From NCBI GenBank assembly GCA_964556895.1, contig CAZKYC010000001.1:75526-139525 (forward strand): a stretch of DNA of 64,000 nt, in the 5' to 3' direction. Under the pieces are notes generated by a model. That model worked only from the letters and a program-made list of their open reading frames with translations. It was not told the origin of the DNA and did not search any database. The position numbers and the translations under genes are program-made. Numbering within the stretch: position 1 is the first letter of the stretch; each line of letters opens with the position of its first letter. Shown here piece after piece: positions 8,537-16,870 of this stretch. The stretch comes from Hinthialibacter sp964556895. GTDB lineage: Bacteria > Hinthialibacterota > Hinthialibacteria > Hinthialibacterales > Hinthialibacteraceae.

Positions 8537-8745
8537 AAAATCCAGAAACCATGTCAAAAACACAGCAACCTAATATCGGCTTGGGTGCAACTCTGTGAGC
8601 GCCTGTGCAAAAGGGCCTGAAAGCCCGCACTGAAGCGAGCAGAGTTGTACCCAAGCCAAATACAACGATAAAAAAATCATCCTTGAGATCGTGTCTGGAA
8701 ATTTTAATTCAATTTGAGAGAACGTATCCAAATCCCGGATGAGCC
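8537..8745 (+). repeat. Hairpin repeat family H, copy H2
   Basis: Direct repeat of H1 with hairpin at 8578-8657, followed by the conserved right part shared with copies H3, H5 and H6: AATACAACGATAAAAAAATC, TTGAGATCGTGTCTGGAAAT, AATTTGAGAGAACGTATCC and the terminal CCCGGATGAGCC. The outer arms GGCTTGGG/CCCAAGCC differ from the GGCATGGG/CCCATGCC of H6 by paired changes that keep the stem. Confidence 0.88.
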
Positions 8746-8773
8746 TTTTTTTTGCAAAAATCTATAAACCGAG

Positions 8774-9328
8774 TTAGATGGTGGGTTTCCAGATCACTTC
8801 TGGGGTTTCATCAACGGCGTTTTGATAGCGCGCCATGACAAACAACAGGTCAGAAAGCCGATTGAGATACTGCAATAATGTATCACTAACCGGCTCGCTG
8901 TGGCGTAACGTAACGACCCGACGTTCAGCACGGCGGCAAACCGAACGCCCCATGTGAAGGTAAGATGCCGGCCTTGATCCGCCCGGCAGAATGAACTGAC
9001 GCAGCGGCTCAAGACAGGCTTCGTAATGGTCGATCCAGCCTTCAAGCTCAACAACATGGGCATCCTGGATGCGCGGCACGACCATCTTGCTTTTCTCATC
9101 GGGCGGACAGGCTAAATCCGCCCCCAGGTCGAACAGCGTCGACTGAACCTTCAGAATAGCGGGTTGAAGCGGCTCAGACACACCATGGGCGACAGCCAGA
9201 CCCAGCAGCGAGTTGAGTTCGTCTACCTCGCCATAAGCCTCTACCCGCAACGCGTCTTTATTGATGCGGCGCCCGGTAGCCAGGCAGGTGACGCCGTCAT
9301 CTCCAGTCTTCGTATAAATTTTGACCAT
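8774..9328 (-). CDS. Corrinoid adenosyltransferase, PduO type
   Basis: Transfers the 5'-deoxyadenosyl group of ATP to cob(I)alamin, making coenzyme B12. The 184-residue length and motifs are typical: N-terminal KIYTKTGDDGVT (ATP site), RVEAYGEVDELNSLLG, the central FILPGGSRPASYLHMGRSVC and CRRAERRVV (ATP and corrinoid residues), and YLNRLSDLLFVMAR. It stands alone between the H repeats and a divergent secreted-protein gene. I see no cobalamin riboswitch upstream. It implies that adenosylcobalamin-dependent enzymes exist elsewhere in the genome. Confidence 0.94.
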   Translation of the reverse strand: MVKIYTKTGDDGVTCLATGRRINKDALRVEAYGEVDELNSLLGLAVAHGVSEPLQPAILKVQSTLFDLGADLACPPDEKSKMVVPRIQDAHVVELEGWIDHYEACLEPLRQFILPGGSRPASYLHMGRSVCRRAERRVVTLRHSEPVSDTLLQYLNRLSDLLFVMARYQNAVDETPEVIWKPTI

Positions 9329-9488
9329 TTATCGCACCTTATTTCATTTGTTCCTAACTGTACCCAAATGTAATGGGCAAACAACAAGAATACAATAGCG
9401 CATTTGTTGAAATTCCCAGCCGATAACCCGTTCAATATGCGCCTGAGTTTCTATCAAAGAGAAGAATTGTACTTTTGTGGAGGTTCCC

Positions 9489-10178
9489 ATGAAACAGGGT
9501 TTCGTATTCGCGTCTATTCTTGGGCTTCAGCTAGCCGCCCAGGCTCAAGTTATTGAAATTCGATATCAAGAGAGTGGATTGACTGAGTATCACGACGTCC
9601 AGATTTATAAATGGGACACAGACGAAAGCGACGGGGCGTCAGGCGTGGTAGAATATAATGAGAACCACATGCTTCTCAAATTTGGCGGAGTAGAAGTCCC
9701 AGCAGGGCTATATGACTTAGATTTACAGATCAAGTTGTCTTCCGTATCCACTCCAGGCGACATGAGAGTCTATTTTTTAACGGATTATGATTGGGCCGAC
9801 CCGGGGACCCAGTTAAACCCGCCTTCTGCGTCGAGTCTAAACCCAACCTGGTCACATATCAATTATAACAGCCGCGCCTGGTCGACGCCTGGTGCGGTGG
9901 GCGGCGCCGAAGCTAACCAATTGATGGACTCAAAAACGATCTCAACCGCAGGCGTCCACATCTTTGATGGGACCTCTGTGAGCATGACCAGCCAGGCCGA
10001 TTTTGCGTTCGCCATTACCATGCAGACCAGCGCAGTGATGTACACCAAAGAGAGCGCTCCTACCAACACCTACCTGCCGACGCTTCGCTTCACGTTAATT
10101 GAGTCATATGAAGCGGCGCCCCGCTTTGGCGGATTGGATTGGAACGGTTTCTTTTACCCGTTCCATCTCATGCGGTAA
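9489..10178 (+). CDS. Secreted protein, DNRLRE-like beta domain
   Basis: Exported protein of unknown role. The start at 9489 is preferred over a GTG at 9477 because GGAGG sits 5 bp before the ATG and the product then begins with a signal peptide (MKQGFVFASILGLQLAAQAQ). The mature part is beta-rich. HMLLKFGGVEVPAGLYDLDL and YLPTLRFTLIE resemble the ends of DNRLRE-type carbohydrate or surface-associated domains, in which a strand reading 'LRF' precedes aligned beta sheets. This is a weak match. No anchor or dockerin is visible. Confidence 0.75.
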   Translation: MKQGFVFASILGLQLAAQAQVIEIRYQESGLTEYHDVQIYKWDTDESDGASGVVEYNENHMLLKFGGVEVPAGLYDLDLQIKLSSVSTPGDMRVYFLTDYDWADPGTQLNPPSASSLNPTWSHINYNSRAWSTPGAVGGAEANQLMDSKTISTAGVHIFDGTSVSMTSQADFAFAITMQTSAVMYTKESAPTNTYLPTLRFTLIESYEAAPRFGGLDWNGFFYPFHLMR

Positions 10179-10288
10179 GCCGTTTTATCAGAGTGAACCG
10201 TTCACAGCGGCCATGTTGCTTTCAACACTGATTCGAGTATCATCATATTCGTTTGTTTGGTTGAAATTCACCGAAAGAGCTTTCATTC

Positions 10289-11230
10289 ATGACGCGTTTT
10301 TTGGTCTCTGGCGGCGCAGGGTTTATCGGCTCTCATATTGTTGAACGGTTGTTGAACGACGGCCACGACGTCACCGTTATTGACGACCTCAGCACGGGGC
10401 GCATCGAAAATGCGAATGAGTTTGAAGGGCGCGTCGATTTTCACAAGATCGACCTGAGAAACCTCGACGATGTGCAACGCGCAACCGAAGGCGTTGACCA
10501 CATCTTTCACCAAGCGGCGCTGCCGTCTGTTCCACGTTCAATCGAGAACCCTCTCGAAAGCCATCATGTCAACGTCACCGGAACCGTCAACCTGCTCATC
10601 GCCGCCAAAGAAGCGGCCGTGAAGCGGTTTGTTTACGCCGCCTCGTCTTCAGCCTATGGCGACGCTGAAATCGACTATAAACATGAAGAAATAAACCCGG
10701 CCCCGCTGTCGCCCTATGGCGCCGCGAAACTGTCAGGCGAGCTTTATTGCCAGGCGTTTTATCATTCGTATGGGCTTGAGACTGTTTGCTTACGCTATTT
10801 CAACGTGTTTGGCCCGCGCCAAAACCCGTTTTCGGCGTATACGGGCGTGTTGGCGATCTTCATTCCACTCATGCTCAAAGGCAAACAGCCCACCATCTAC
10901 GGCGACGGATCCGCGTCACGCGATTTTACCTTTGTGAAAAACAACGTCGAAGCCAACCTGTTAGCCATTGAGGCCAAAGACGCGCCCGGCGAAGTGATCA
11001 ACATCGCCTGCGGCAGGCAATACACCATTCTCGAAATCGTTGACGCGATCAACCAAATTTTAGGAACAACCATCAAGCCCAAATTTGAAGCGCCCCGCGC
11101 CGGCGACATCAAACACTCGCTCGCCTCCATTGAGAAAGCCAAAACTGTATTAAATTACGACCCCGCGATCCGTTTTGAAGACGGCCTGCGCACGACCATC
11201 GACTGGTACCGCAAGGAACTGGGGCTTTAA
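10289..11230 (+). CDS. NAD-dependent nucleotide-sugar 4-epimerase (SDR family)
   Basis: Extended short-chain dehydrogenase that interconverts UDP-sugars, probably UDP-GlcNAc/GalNAc or UDP-Glc/Gal, for surface polysaccharide. It shows the NAD-binding GGAGFIGSHIVE at 8-19, HQAALPSVPRS, the catalytic Ser region AASSSAYGD and Tyr-Lys motif YGAAK. Substrate-site motifs include RYFNVFGPRQNP and RDFTFVKNN. Length 313 is normal. The sequence resembles WbpP/GalE-type 4-epimerases; the exact sugar cannot be told from sequence. The gene's stop overlaps the convergent polX stop. Confidence 0.92.
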   Translation: MTRFLVSGGAGFIGSHIVERLLNDGHDVTVIDDLSTGRIENANEFEGRVDFHKIDLRNLDDVQRATEGVDHIFHQAALPSVPRSIENPLESHHVNVTGTVNLLIAAKEAAVKRFVYAASSSAYGDAEIDYKHEEINPAPLSPYGAAKLSGELYCQAFYHSYGLETVCLRYFNVFGPRQNPFSAYTGVLAIFIPLMLKGKQPTIYGDGSASRDFTFVKNNVEANLLAIEAKDAPGEVINIACGRQYTILEIVDAINQILGTTIKPKFEAPRAGDIKHSLASIEKAKTVLNYDPAIRFEDGLRTTIDWYRKELGL

Positions 11231-12951
11231 GACGTCTTGGTTTTCTTCCAGTTCAAATACTGTTTATAGGTCATGGTGTTAATGACATCGCCTGGCGCCA
11301 GCCCGCCGCGGCGCGCCATTTTGACGCCCAGTTCCAGGTGATCAAAATGGCCCACCGTATGAGTGTCGGTATTGATCGAAAACTGAACGCCGTGCGCCTT
11401 GGCCTGGCGGATATGCGCATCATTGAGGTCGAGGCGAGTTGGGTAACAGTTGATCTCCATCACTGTGTTGGTTTCAGCGGCCTTGGCGAAGACCGCTTCA
11501 GCGTCAAATTCAATTGGCGGGCGCCTGCCGATCAGGCGCCCGGTCGGATGGGCGATAATGTCAACGTATGGGTTTTCAATCGCCTTGAGAATTCGGGCGG
11601 TCATCTTGTCTTTGGGCTGTTCAAGCGCGGTATGGACTGACGCGATTACGATGTCTAGCTCGCTCAACAGTTCATCGTCATAATCCAGACGCCCATCAGA
11701 ACGAATATCGACTTCGGCGCCAGCCAAGACCACAATGCCCTTGGTTTTCTCATTGTATTCGCGCACCCGTTCGATCTGTTGTTTGAGTTGATCGTTCGAC
11801 AAACCGCCGGCGACGCCCAGCGAGGCCGAGTGGTCTGTGACCGCGATGTAGAAATACCCCCGTTGTTTGGCTTGGCTGGCGAGTTCTTTCAACGACATGG
11901 CGCCGTCGCTGTCGGTGGTGTGGTTGTGCAGCGCCGACCGAATGTGCTTGGCCTCGATCAATTCAGGCAGGGCGCCTTCTTCGGCCAAGCTGATTTCGTC
12001 GCGGCCTTCACGCAATTCAGGCGCAACCCACGCCAGCCCCAACGACTGATAGACATCGTCTTCGGTCTCGCCCGCGACGCGTTTTTCAGATTCGGTTTCG
12101 AACACGCCGTATTCGTTTACTTTCAGTTGTTTCTTCACAGCCCGCTCGCGCAGTTTGACATTGTGTTCTTTGGAGCCGGTGAAGTATTGCAGCGCCGCAC
12201 CGAACGCCTGTTGTTCAACCACGCGAAGATCAACTTGAAGGCCGTTGTCTAATACGATGCTTGACTTGGTCTCGCCTTTGGCCAACACATCGCGAACCTC
12301 AGGGGTTGAAAGAAACTCATCCATTACCGCCGAAGCGTTTTTGGCGGACACCAATAGATCAACATCGCCGACGGTCTCGCGGCCCCGCCTGAGGCTGCCC
12401 GCGATGTCAGCCTGGACGACCCCCTTCACCGCTTTGACCCGCTCAAGAATTTCACGGGCGATGGGCGCGGCGACGCCCAGGTCATAGCGCCCGCTGGATT
12501 GCTCAAGGTTGGCGATGCCTTTCAGAATCTTCTCTTCGCTTTTCTTGCCCATCGTGGGCAGCGACTGCAACTTGCCCGCTTTAGCGGCTTGTTTGAGATC
12601 ATCAATCGACGACACGCCCAACTCTTCATAGACCAATTTGACCGTCTTCGGCCCCATGCCGTTTACCTTGAGCAGGCCAAGAATGCCGTCAGGAAACTCG
12701 CTTTTCAGCGTTTCATGGGCGCTGACTTTTCCGGTCTCGATAAACTCAGCGGTTTTTTCGACAATCGCCTTACCGAAACCGTCGATGGTTTTCAATTCGT
12801 CGCGTTCATACAAGTCGCGCAACGGCTGGCCCAGATCGCCAATCGTGCGCACGGCGTTTTGATAAGCGCGTATCTTAAATGGATTTTCGCCTTTCATTTG
12901 CAACAGGCTGGCCATTTCATCAAAGACTTGCGCGATTTGTTTGTTTTCCAT
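11227..12951 (-). CDS. polX: DNA polymerase X with PHP nuclease domain
   Basis: Family X repair polymerase fused to a PHP phosphoesterase (3'-5' exonuclease/AP endonuclease), acting in base-excision repair. The start at 12951 (MENKQIAQVFDEMASLL) matches the family N-terminus; an ATG eight codons upstream is less likely. The N-terminal 8-kDa helix-hairpin-helix region includes NPFKIRAYQNAVRTI and NGMGPKTVKLVYEELG. The polymerase palm has AGSLRRGRETVGDVDLLV, with the DxD metal pair. The PHP domain (about 335-570) has LHNHTTDSDG, TDHSASL, GAEVDI, SVHTAL, AHPTGR and NTDTH. It is complete and of typical length. Confidence 0.95.
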   Translation of the reverse strand: MENKQIAQVFDEMASLLQMKGENPFKIRAYQNAVRTIGDLGQPLRDLYERDELKTIDGFGKAIVEKTAEFIETGKVSAHETLKSEFPDGILGLLKVNGMGPKTVKLVYEELGVSSIDDLKQAAKAGKLQSLPTMGKKSEEKILKGIANLEQSSGRYDLGVAAPIAREILERVKAVKGVVQADIAGSLRRGRETVGDVDLLVSAKNASAVMDEFLSTPEVRDVLAKGETKSSIVLDNGLQVDLRVVEQQAFGAALQYFTGSKEHNVKLRERAVKKQLKVNEYGVFETESEKRVAGETEDDVYQSLGLAWVAPELREGRDEISLAEEGALPELIEAKHIRSALHNHTTDSDGAMSLKELASQAKQRGYFYIAVTDHSASLGVAGGLSNDQLKQQIERVREYNEKTKGIVVLAGAEVDIRSDGRLDYDDELLSELDIVIASVHTALEQPKDKMTARILKAIENPYVDIIAHPTGRLIGRRPPIEFDAEAVFAKAAETNTVMEINCYPTRLDLNDAHIRQAKAHGVQFSINTDTHTVGHFDHLELGVKMARRGGLAPGDVINTMTYKQYLNWKKTKTS

Positions 12952-13124
12952 TGAGTCGCCCTTTCGTGTACGCAACTATTGTAAGCGGGTATGGCTTTGT
13001 GAGAACGGCGCCTAGGCCTGAATTGGCTGGAGTAAACCGACAGGATGTGATACCCTCTATACCTTTGAGATGGCTTTTTGTGAATCGCCGAATGGTTTAC
13101 AGAGCGCCCTGCCCAAAACACATT

Positions 13125-14429
13125 ATGAAATCATTTCAGACCAAACCTCGCATCGCGTTCGTTGACCTGACCTTCAACTGGCCCCCAGTGGGCGGCTGTT
13201 GGATTGACCTGCATCATGTCATGCAGGGGCTACAGGCGCGCGGCGCTGAGGTATCGCTATTTACGCCTGACTTTTCGACGTATTACCCCAGAGGGCAAGT
13301 CAAACAGACAATGCCCTACCCGGTGGTTGGCATTCCTTTCAACCGGTATACCTACAACTACGCGACGGTGATGAAGCGCTTTCGCCACTGCGTCGAGAAT
13401 TTCCAACCCGACCTGGTTGTCATTGGCGACGGCTATCACATGAAAAACCACCTCATGACCGCCTTGGGGCCTCAGCGCTGTTGGCTGCGGTTTTATGCGT
13501 ATGAGATGCTTTGCATCAACCTTCACTACTACCGCTATCATGAAGGCCGGGTATGCGACCAGGGCTATTTTGACAACCCGCGCGAATGCCACCGCTGTTG
13601 GTTTCGCCGCATGCCCGCGGTTGGGCGCGCCGCCCAAATCGCCGTCGGCTGGCCCGAACGCCACCCCAACCTGCATTTCTCACACGAATACATCGCCAGC
13701 CTGGCGTTCACCGAAGGCTATCGCCGGCGCCTGATCGAAAATTTCTCACAACTGGCGGGCGCCATCGTCTACAACCCCTTCATCCAATCAAAACTCGAGC
13801 CCTACATTGAGACCATTCACAGGGTCCCATCGGGCGTTGATCCAAACCAGTTCACACCGCCAGACAAAGCCCCCAAGAATGATGGAATCAAACTGTTCTT
13901 ACCGGGCCGCGCCAATGATCCATTAAAAGGGCTGGAGGTCTTAATCAAAGCCTGTGACTTATTGCATGAAGAAGGCGTCTGGTTTGAGGTGCATTACACC
14001 GCCGCGATGGACTGTCCATCGAAGCGGTCGTGGCTGTTTAACCGCGGCTGGACCGGGCCTGACCAGCTGCCTCAACTCTATCACGAGATGGATGTCGTGG
14101 TCGCGCCCTCAACCTGGATCGAGCCGTTTGGCATCACCGCGCTCGAAGGCATGGCGTCGGGCCTGCCCGTGGTGGCCAGCAACGCGGGCGGCTTCGCCCA
14201 GACCGTCGTCCACACAGTGACCGGAAAACACTTCGAACCCGGCGACCCGCGCAGTTTGGCGAACGCGCTGCGCCCCTTAATCGCTGACCAGGAGTTGCGC
14301 CAACAGCTGGGCCGCAACGGGCGCGAGCGCGTCATGCAGCATTACGCCTGGCAGCGCATTCTCGACGACCGCTACGTCCCCATGGTCGAGGCGTTTCTTG
14401 ACACCAACCCAAAGGCGCCGGCGCCATGA
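13125..14429 (+). CDS. Glycosyltransferase family 4 (GT-B fold), cell-surface glycan
   Basis: Predicted nucleotide-sugar-dependent transferase for LPS or another surface glycan. Start chosen at 13125 (MKSFQTKPRIAFVDLTF), where the GT-B N-terminal strand begins; the frame is open far upstream, across the divergent polX start. The C-terminal Rossmann domain is clear: VPSGVDPNQF, LFLPGRANDPLKGLEVLIKA, the EPFGITALEGMASGLPVVAS donor-site motif and GRERVMQHYAW. A central Cys-rich insert (CDQGYFDNPRECHRC) may bind a metal. The stop overlaps waaA by 4 bp (ATGA), placing it in an operon with waaA and lpxK, so core-oligosaccharide transfer is likely. Confidence 0.88.
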   Translation: MKSFQTKPRIAFVDLTFNWPPVGGCWIDLHHVMQGLQARGAEVSLFTPDFSTYYPRGQVKQTMPYPVVGIPFNRYTYNYATVMKRFRHCVENFQPDLVVIGDGYHMKNHLMTALGPQRCWLRFYAYEMLCINLHYYRYHEGRVCDQGYFDNPRECHRCWFRRMPAVGRAAQIAVGWPERHPNLHFSHEYIASLAFTEGYRRRLIENFSQLAGAIVYNPFIQSKLEPYIETIHRVPSGVDPNQFTPPDKAPKNDGIKLFLPGRANDPLKGLEVLIKACDLLHEEGVWFEVHYTAAMDCPSKRSWLFNRGWTGPDQLPQLYHEMDVVVAPSTWIEPFGITALEGMASGLPVVASNAGGFAQTVVHTVTGKHFEPGDPRSLANALRPLIADQELRQQLGRNGRERVMQHYAWQRILDDRYVPMVEAFLDTNPKAPAP

Positions 14430-15739
14430 ACAGACTGTGGTATTGGGGCCCCATCATGTACGCCGGTTACGCGCTGGCGGCGCCCATCTTCGCCGCGCGC
14501 ATGGCGACATCTGACAAATACCGCATCGGCTTGTCACAGCGCCTGACGCTTTACCCCAGCGAACTGCAGGAAAAACTGCGGCGCAAACCCAACATCTGGC
14601 TTCATGCGGTTTCGGTGGGAGAACTACAGGCGGCCAAGGGCGTGCTTTCATCATTACGAAACGCATTTCCAAACACTCAACTCGCGGTCAGCACGGTCAC
14701 CAACACCGGACAAAGCCTGGCCCGCCAACTCGAAGCAATCGACGCGCCGTTTTATCTGCCGCTTGACCTTTACCCGCTCTGCAGGCGGGCGCTCCAAATG
14801 ACGAAACCTGCCGCGCTCATCATTATGGAAACCGAACTGTGGCCCAACTTGATTCGCGCGGCGTCAGATGAAGGCGTGCCTATTTTTTTGGTGAATGCGC
14901 GGCTGTCAGACAAATCGTTTGGCAACTACTACCGCGCCCGGGCGCTGTTTGGGCCGTTGCTGAACCGCTTACATGGCGTGTTGGCGCAAAGCGACGAAGA
15001 CGCGCGGCGCTTCATTCAACTGGGCGCCCATCAAGAGCGGGTCACCAGCGCGGGCAATATCAAATTTGAGATTGGCGCGCCTCAAGACAATGACCAAGAA
15101 CGGCGCCATTGGCGGGCTTTGTTCCAGATTGACGATGACGAATTGCTACTGGTGGCTGGCTCGACCTTTGACGGCGAAGAGGGTCTCCTGGCCAGAACAG
15201 CCGCAGCCATTCGCAAGACTGGCGTCCCACTTCGTATTGTCATCGCGCCGCGCCACCTCGAGCGCACGGAGGCGATTGTCTCCAGCCTTGCGGCGATGAA
15301 GCCGGTGCGCCGCTCTCAGATCAATGAATCAGAACCGTTGGATTCAAACGCGCCGGTTCTGTTAGACACCATCGGCGAGTTGGGCCGGGTCTACGCCGCC
15401 GCTGACCTGGTGTTTATCGGCAAGTCGATTGGCGCCAAAGGCGGCCAAAACCCCATCGAACCCGCCGCATGGTCGAAGCCGATTGTGTTTGGCCCCAACA
15501 TGCAAAACTTCCGCGATGCGGCGGCGATGCTCTTGCGCGAAGGCGGCGCCCGCCAGGTAGAAGACGAACGCCAACTCACCACCGTATTGTGTGAGTTGTG
15601 TCAGTCCGCCGATATTCGCAACACGATGGGCCAACACGCGCTGCAAGTGGTTCAAGCCAACCGGGGGGCGCTGAAACGCGCCCTGGATGTCATCACCCCA
15701 ATCATTCAATCTCGGCTCAACCAGGCCAACCAACTATGA
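14426..15739 (+). CDS. waaA: 3-deoxy-D-manno-octulosonic acid (Kdo) transferase
   Basis: Inner-membrane-associated GT30 enzyme that adds Kdo to lipid IVA during LPS assembly. It has an N-terminal hydrophobic helix (GYALAAPIFAARM), the family motif IWLHAVSVGELQAA with the catalytic Glu, STVTNTGQSLARQ, METELWPNLI, and C-terminal IGKSIGAKGGQNPIEPAAW (CMP-Kdo site). Length 437 is typical. It overlaps both its neighbours by 4 bp, giving a tightly coupled glycosyltransferase-waaA-lpxK operon and direct evidence for an outer membrane with Kdo-lipid A. Confidence 0.96.
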   Translation: MNRLWYWGPIMYAGYALAAPIFAARMATSDKYRIGLSQRLTLYPSELQEKLRRKPNIWLHAVSVGELQAAKGVLSSLRNAFPNTQLAVSTVTNTGQSLARQLEAIDAPFYLPLDLYPLCRRALQMTKPAALIIMETELWPNLIRAASDEGVPIFLVNARLSDKSFGNYYRARALFGPLLNRLHGVLAQSDEDARRFIQLGAHQERVTSAGNIKFEIGAPQDNDQERRHWRALFQIDDDELLLVAGSTFDGEEGLLARTAAAIRKTGVPLRIVIAPRHLERTEAIVSSLAAMKPVRRSQINESEPLDSNAPVLLDTIGELGRVYAAADLVFIGKSIGAKGGQNPIEPAAWSKPIVFGPNMQNFRDAAAMLLREGGARQVEDERQLTTVLCELCQSADIRNTMGQHALQVVQANRGALKRALDVITPIIQSRLNQANQL

Positions 15740-16815
15740 GTGGAATGCTGCGCCGCGCCTGGATGGAACTGGCCTACCAAAACCGCGGGCCGTTGAAGCC
15801 TGCGGCCGCGCTGCTCTCGCCGCTCTCTCATCTTTACGGCGCCATCGCGAAGCGAAAGCGCTCTGGCGCTTCTCACAAAGAGACGTGCGGTCTGCCCGTG
15901 ATATCAGTAGGCAACCTCACCGTTGGCGGCTCGGGCAAGACGCCGCTGGTTCACTATCTCGCCCGAATTCTCCAAGCCCAGGGGCGCCGCCCCGGCGTGT
16001 TGTTGCGCGGCTATAAGCGCCACTCAAACCAAACCCTGGTGGTCACTCCAGAAACGTTTGAACCCGGCCGCGTCAACGAATACGGCGACGAGGCGGCGTT
16101 GTATGTATTTCGCCACGGCCTGCCCGTCGGCGTCGCCGCCAACCGCGCCAACGCGGCCAGAATGCTTACAGCGCAAAGCGACTGCGACATCGTGTTACTC
16201 GACGACGGCTTTCAACACTACCAGTTTCACCGCGATGTTGATCTGGTCTTGCTCAATGGCGACAACCCGTTTGGCAACGGGCTGTGTCTTCCATTCGGCC
16301 CCTTGCGCGAACCCGCGGCGGCGGCGGCCCAGGCAGACGCTATCATCGTTCGCGGCGGCGATATTGATTTGCCCATGGTTGAAGCCATGCCGCTCTTTCA
16401 AGGCGGCTTCGAGTGGTTGTCAATCACCCCTTACACCGAATGGCGCCAGCGCAACTTTGATACCGGCGCTGCTGTTCAATCGTTTGGCGCCAAGCGGGCG
16501 GCGCTGCTATCGGGCCTGGGCGACCCGGCGCGGTTTGAAACTCAAGCCCGCAACATGGGCCTAGAGATTGAAGCCCATTACGCCTTTTCTGATCATCACT
16601 GGTATTCAGCCAGCGAGATAAAAAAAATCGCCGCCAAACAGGATGTAATACTCACAACCGAAAAAGACGCCGCGCGGTTGTTGCCGCTAGACTCAAGCAT
16701 GAATGAGATAATGGCGGCGATTTATGTCATTCAGGCCGAATGGCGCATGAAGGAAGACAGAAAATTTCACCAATGGCTGTTTGGCCGTCTCGAAGACGTC
16801 TGTTCGGTTGAATGA
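15736..16815 (+). CDS. lpxK: Tetraacyldisaccharide 4'-kinase
   Basis: Phosphorylates the 4' position of the lipid A disaccharide precursor at the inner membrane. Start at 15736 (MSGMLRRAWMEL) chosen for the ATGA overlap with waaA. Motifs: the family's offset Walker A GNLTVGGSGKTPLVHYLA, RPGVLLRGYKR, GDEAALYVFR, VLLDDGFQHYQFHRDVDLVL (Walker B region) and TTEKDAARL near the end. Its 359 residues fit the family. Last gene of the LPS operon; the downstream gene starts 55 bp later with its own strong ribosome site. Confidence 0.96.
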   Translation: MSGMLRRAWMELAYQNRGPLKPAAALLSPLSHLYGAIAKRKRSGASHKETCGLPVISVGNLTVGGSGKTPLVHYLARILQAQGRRPGVLLRGYKRHSNQTLVVTPETFEPGRVNEYGDEAALYVFRHGLPVGVAANRANAARMLTAQSDCDIVLLDDGFQHYQFHRDVDLVLLNGDNPFGNGLCLPFGPLREPAAAAAQADAIIVRGGDIDLPMVEAMPLFQGGFEWLSITPYTEWRQRNFDTGAAVQSFGAKRAALLSGLGDPARFETQARNMGLEIEAHYAFSDHHWYSASEIKKIAAKQDVILTTEKDAARLLPLDSSMNEIMAAIYVIQAEWRMKEDRKFHQWLFGRLEDVCSVE

Positions 16816-16870
16816 ACGGCGCCGCGTCGATAGAGTGAAAGGTTCACTTTGATTTGAGGAGCGAAACACG

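Noticed and set aside
12879..13124. Upstream extension of the 13125-14429 glycosyltransferase frame.
   Set aside because: It runs across the start of the divergent polX gene, has no similarity to the family N-terminus, and the ATG at 13125 fits the fold start.
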